This document shows, piece after piece, positions 62,306 to 64,000 of a DNA stretch of 64,000 bases. The position numbers and the translations under genes were made by a program. Each line of letters starts with the position of its first letter. Position 1 is the stretch's first letter. The notes beneath the pieces were generated by a model. That model did no database searches, was not told the origin of the DNA, and saw only the letters and a list, made by a program, of their open reading frames with translations. The stretch lies in assembly GCA_018806915.1 (NCBI GenBank), contig JAGKQI010000087.1:1178001-1242000 (forward strand), written 5' to 3'. The DNA is from Phytophthora colocasiae. Its lineage: Eukaryota > Oomycota > Peronosporomycetes > Peronosporales > Peronosporaceae.

Positions 62306-64000
62306 ATGTCAACCGCCCTCCTGGTCACGATCCATCAGTGCGGAACTTTCTCCAAGCTGTGTATCATGGCCAGGCCTATCGGACATTCCGATAGACTGTT
62401 TTCAGAGCGTAGTGTAGCTGCAACTCTTTGCCAGTTACCTGGTTTTCAGAGTCTCTGGCGTCCTGTCGCCCAGTATGATTCTTCTCTCAGACTCAGAAAC
62501 TTGAACTCGGCTCGCCCAACGGGCGGTCATATTCCAATTTGCTTTCCCGTCTACATGTCTGAGGAAACAACCACTTCCCTAGGCGCGAACGCCCCAGCGA
62601 GCGGTGCGGCAGGCGACGCCACAGGCACCTGTCCTGCTACGGCAACTGCCGGTGTAGTGCAGGGTGGAGATGTTGGCTCAGCCACATCACCGGGTGGCAG
62701 CTCGAGCGCCCCAACCCACGCACCAAAACCCAAAAGTTCACAGGTCGATGATCCGGTTAAGGATCTCCCTGGTGATGACATGGACCTGGTCGATTCAGGT
62801 GATCTTTCGCCGACGGCTGCTTCACGAGGTGTCTCCAGCTCTGAGATCTCTGAGGGAACTCCTGGTGTCTTCGGACCGCGTGCTTTCGGCTCCCCACGAC
62901 TTCTGTCCACGGAGGAGGTCGATCGGTTGTTCCATCAGGGTCTTGTGACGACTACAGAGGACCCAGTCACGGCGTTGGGGTACTCTGATGTTCCCCAGAA
63001 TTACATCGCCCCCAGCGTAAAACCAGAGGGACGTGCCTTTCTAGTGAGCACTCCTGTGCGAGCCGAAGACTTCAGAAGAGGGCGCCACGTAGCGAACGCG
63101 TATGGTGGTCCTTGCGTACTCGTGGGTTACGAGACACTCACTGATGAAGACCTCCGGGAGCTGGAGTGGGTGATCCGAAGTTTCGATCCTGATGAAGTTG
63201 TGACCCCGTGTGCTCAGACTCCAGACGTGCGCACTCTGGATGCTCTGACGTCGTCGTTTGAGGTTCGCCGGGAACTGGGGTCTCTGGTTTCTCACGTCTC
63301 CCCCACCCGACTCGCTGAAAAGGTTTTTCGGACGGCTGGATGCTTGAAGCTCATGACTGCTGCTCACCGCCGCCTTCGGGAACGCGTTGGTTCTCAAAAC
63401 GGCGTCGCCCTGATTGATGCTGCAGCAGCTCGCTCTGAGTGTGAAGAAATCAAGCGCGAGTGGGTGCTGCATTGCCAATACTGGAAGTACGAGCTCAAGT
63501 GTGCCCAGCAGGACGCCGGTGCGGTAGAAGAGCGCATGACTTCGGAGATTCAGGATCTCAAGGCCCACTACCAGGACCAAGTAGAAGCTCTGAAGTCGGA
63601 CAAGGCAGCTCTGAAATCTCAAGTCGCTGACCTTCAAGCGCAAGTCTCGATTCTGAAGTTGCGTCCTGAAGTCAAGCCAACGGATCTGTGGTGATTCTCA
63701 GAGTTCTTACAAGAGAACTCTGAAATCTCTGGTAATTGGGACCGGCTTCATGATCTTCTGGTGACGTATCAGGAGGACACTATCGTCCCTGATAACTGGA
63801 CGACCGTCATCAGCGTGACGGCCTTGGACGCGCGGAAGAAGACCGTTCCTGATTTCAAGAAACGGCTTTCTGAAGAACGAGCTCGTCAGGCTGCTGAGGA
63901 GGATGCGAAGGCTACCAGAGTTCTGGATCTCACTCGTCCAAGTACTCAGGCTTCAGAGTCCAAGAGCGAGAGTCCACGGTATTTCTCGTACCCTCCGAAA
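62306..64000 (+). CDS. Gypsy-like gag protein, in-frame TGA, continues beyond window
   Basis: The frame is open from 62306 to TGA at 63692-63694 and, past that stop, stays open in the same phase to the window end. I expect the real start to be Met at 62555 (MSEETTTSLG), as the earlier part reads like leader sequence. The protein has a Pro/Ser/Ala/Asp-rich start, a globular middle (VFGPRAFGSP... and TRLAEKVFRTAGCLKLM), and a coiled coil at about 395-455 (EIQDLKAHYQDQVEALKSD). Beyond the stop comes more Arg/Lys-rich sequence (KKTVPDFKKRLSEERARQ). Long non-enzymatic ORFs like this are typical of Gypsy elements of Phytophthora. The TGA is probably a nonsense mutation of a Trp codon. Confidence 0.6.

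Noticed and set aside
1..64000. CRISPR arrays, operons, prophages or bacterial-type regulatory sites
   Set aside because: Introns, LTR/LINE elements and secreted effector motifs show a eukaryotic genome; no regularly spaced repeats of CRISPR type are seen.

Overview
This window looks like nuclear DNA of a Phytophthora-like oomycete. The evidence is secreted proteins with RXLR and dEER motifs and WY-type helical repeats, short GT-AG introns of 57-83 bp often carrying a CTAAC branch site, compact housekeeping genes, and many young and decayed transposable elements. The species cannot be named from the sequence alone.

Layout. 1-22.9 kb is a repeat-rich effector region. It holds a 5'-truncated but otherwise open LINE with a 17-bp target duplication (1.1-5.8 kb), a frameshifted multi-module RXLR effector followed by shuffled and inverted pieces of itself (6.1-8.4 kb), decayed LINE ends (8.6-10.3 kb and 21.8-22.5 kb), and two tandem RXLR effector copies. 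The first copy is intact (10860-11375). The second is split right after its ATG by a full-length Ty1/copia element with apparently identical 525-bp LTRs (15419-20499). 23-52.8 kb is gene-rich: glutamate synthase, two tandem PLAC8-like genes, an M96/START-like pseudogene, a papain-like protease, a small acidic protein, a C2-like protein, COX6B, tRNA-guanine transglycosylase, a heat shock factor, a Cdt2/DTL-like WD40 protein, acetylornithine aminotransferase and a divergent pair of SPFH/band 7 genes. Inside it lies a nest of DNA transposons: a PIF/Harbinger element (38494-40043, TAA duplication) within the transposase of a pogo-like element (37959-40522, TA duplication), next to one arm of a long inverted repeat. 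53-64 kb is repeat-rich again. A second Ty1/copia element (53693-59151, LTRs differing by one base, coding region frameshifted) has split a minus-strand gene that encodes Tyr-rich and Ala/Pro-rich sequence. After it come Tyr-rich secreted-protein fragments, gag fragments and the 5' part of a Gypsy-like element that runs off the window.

How the parts relate. GOGAT and acetylornithine aminotransferase are core nitrogen/arginine enzymes, TGT makes queuosine in tRNA, COX6B belongs to respiration, and HSF and Cdt2 are stress and cell-cycle regulators. They show no operon-like linkage. The effector region shows how these loci diversify and die, by tandem duplication, frameshift, internal rearrangement and retrotransposon insertion. 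Both copia elements have a primer binding site complementary to the anticodon arm of initiator tRNA-Met, and in both the first gag ATG lies inside that site.
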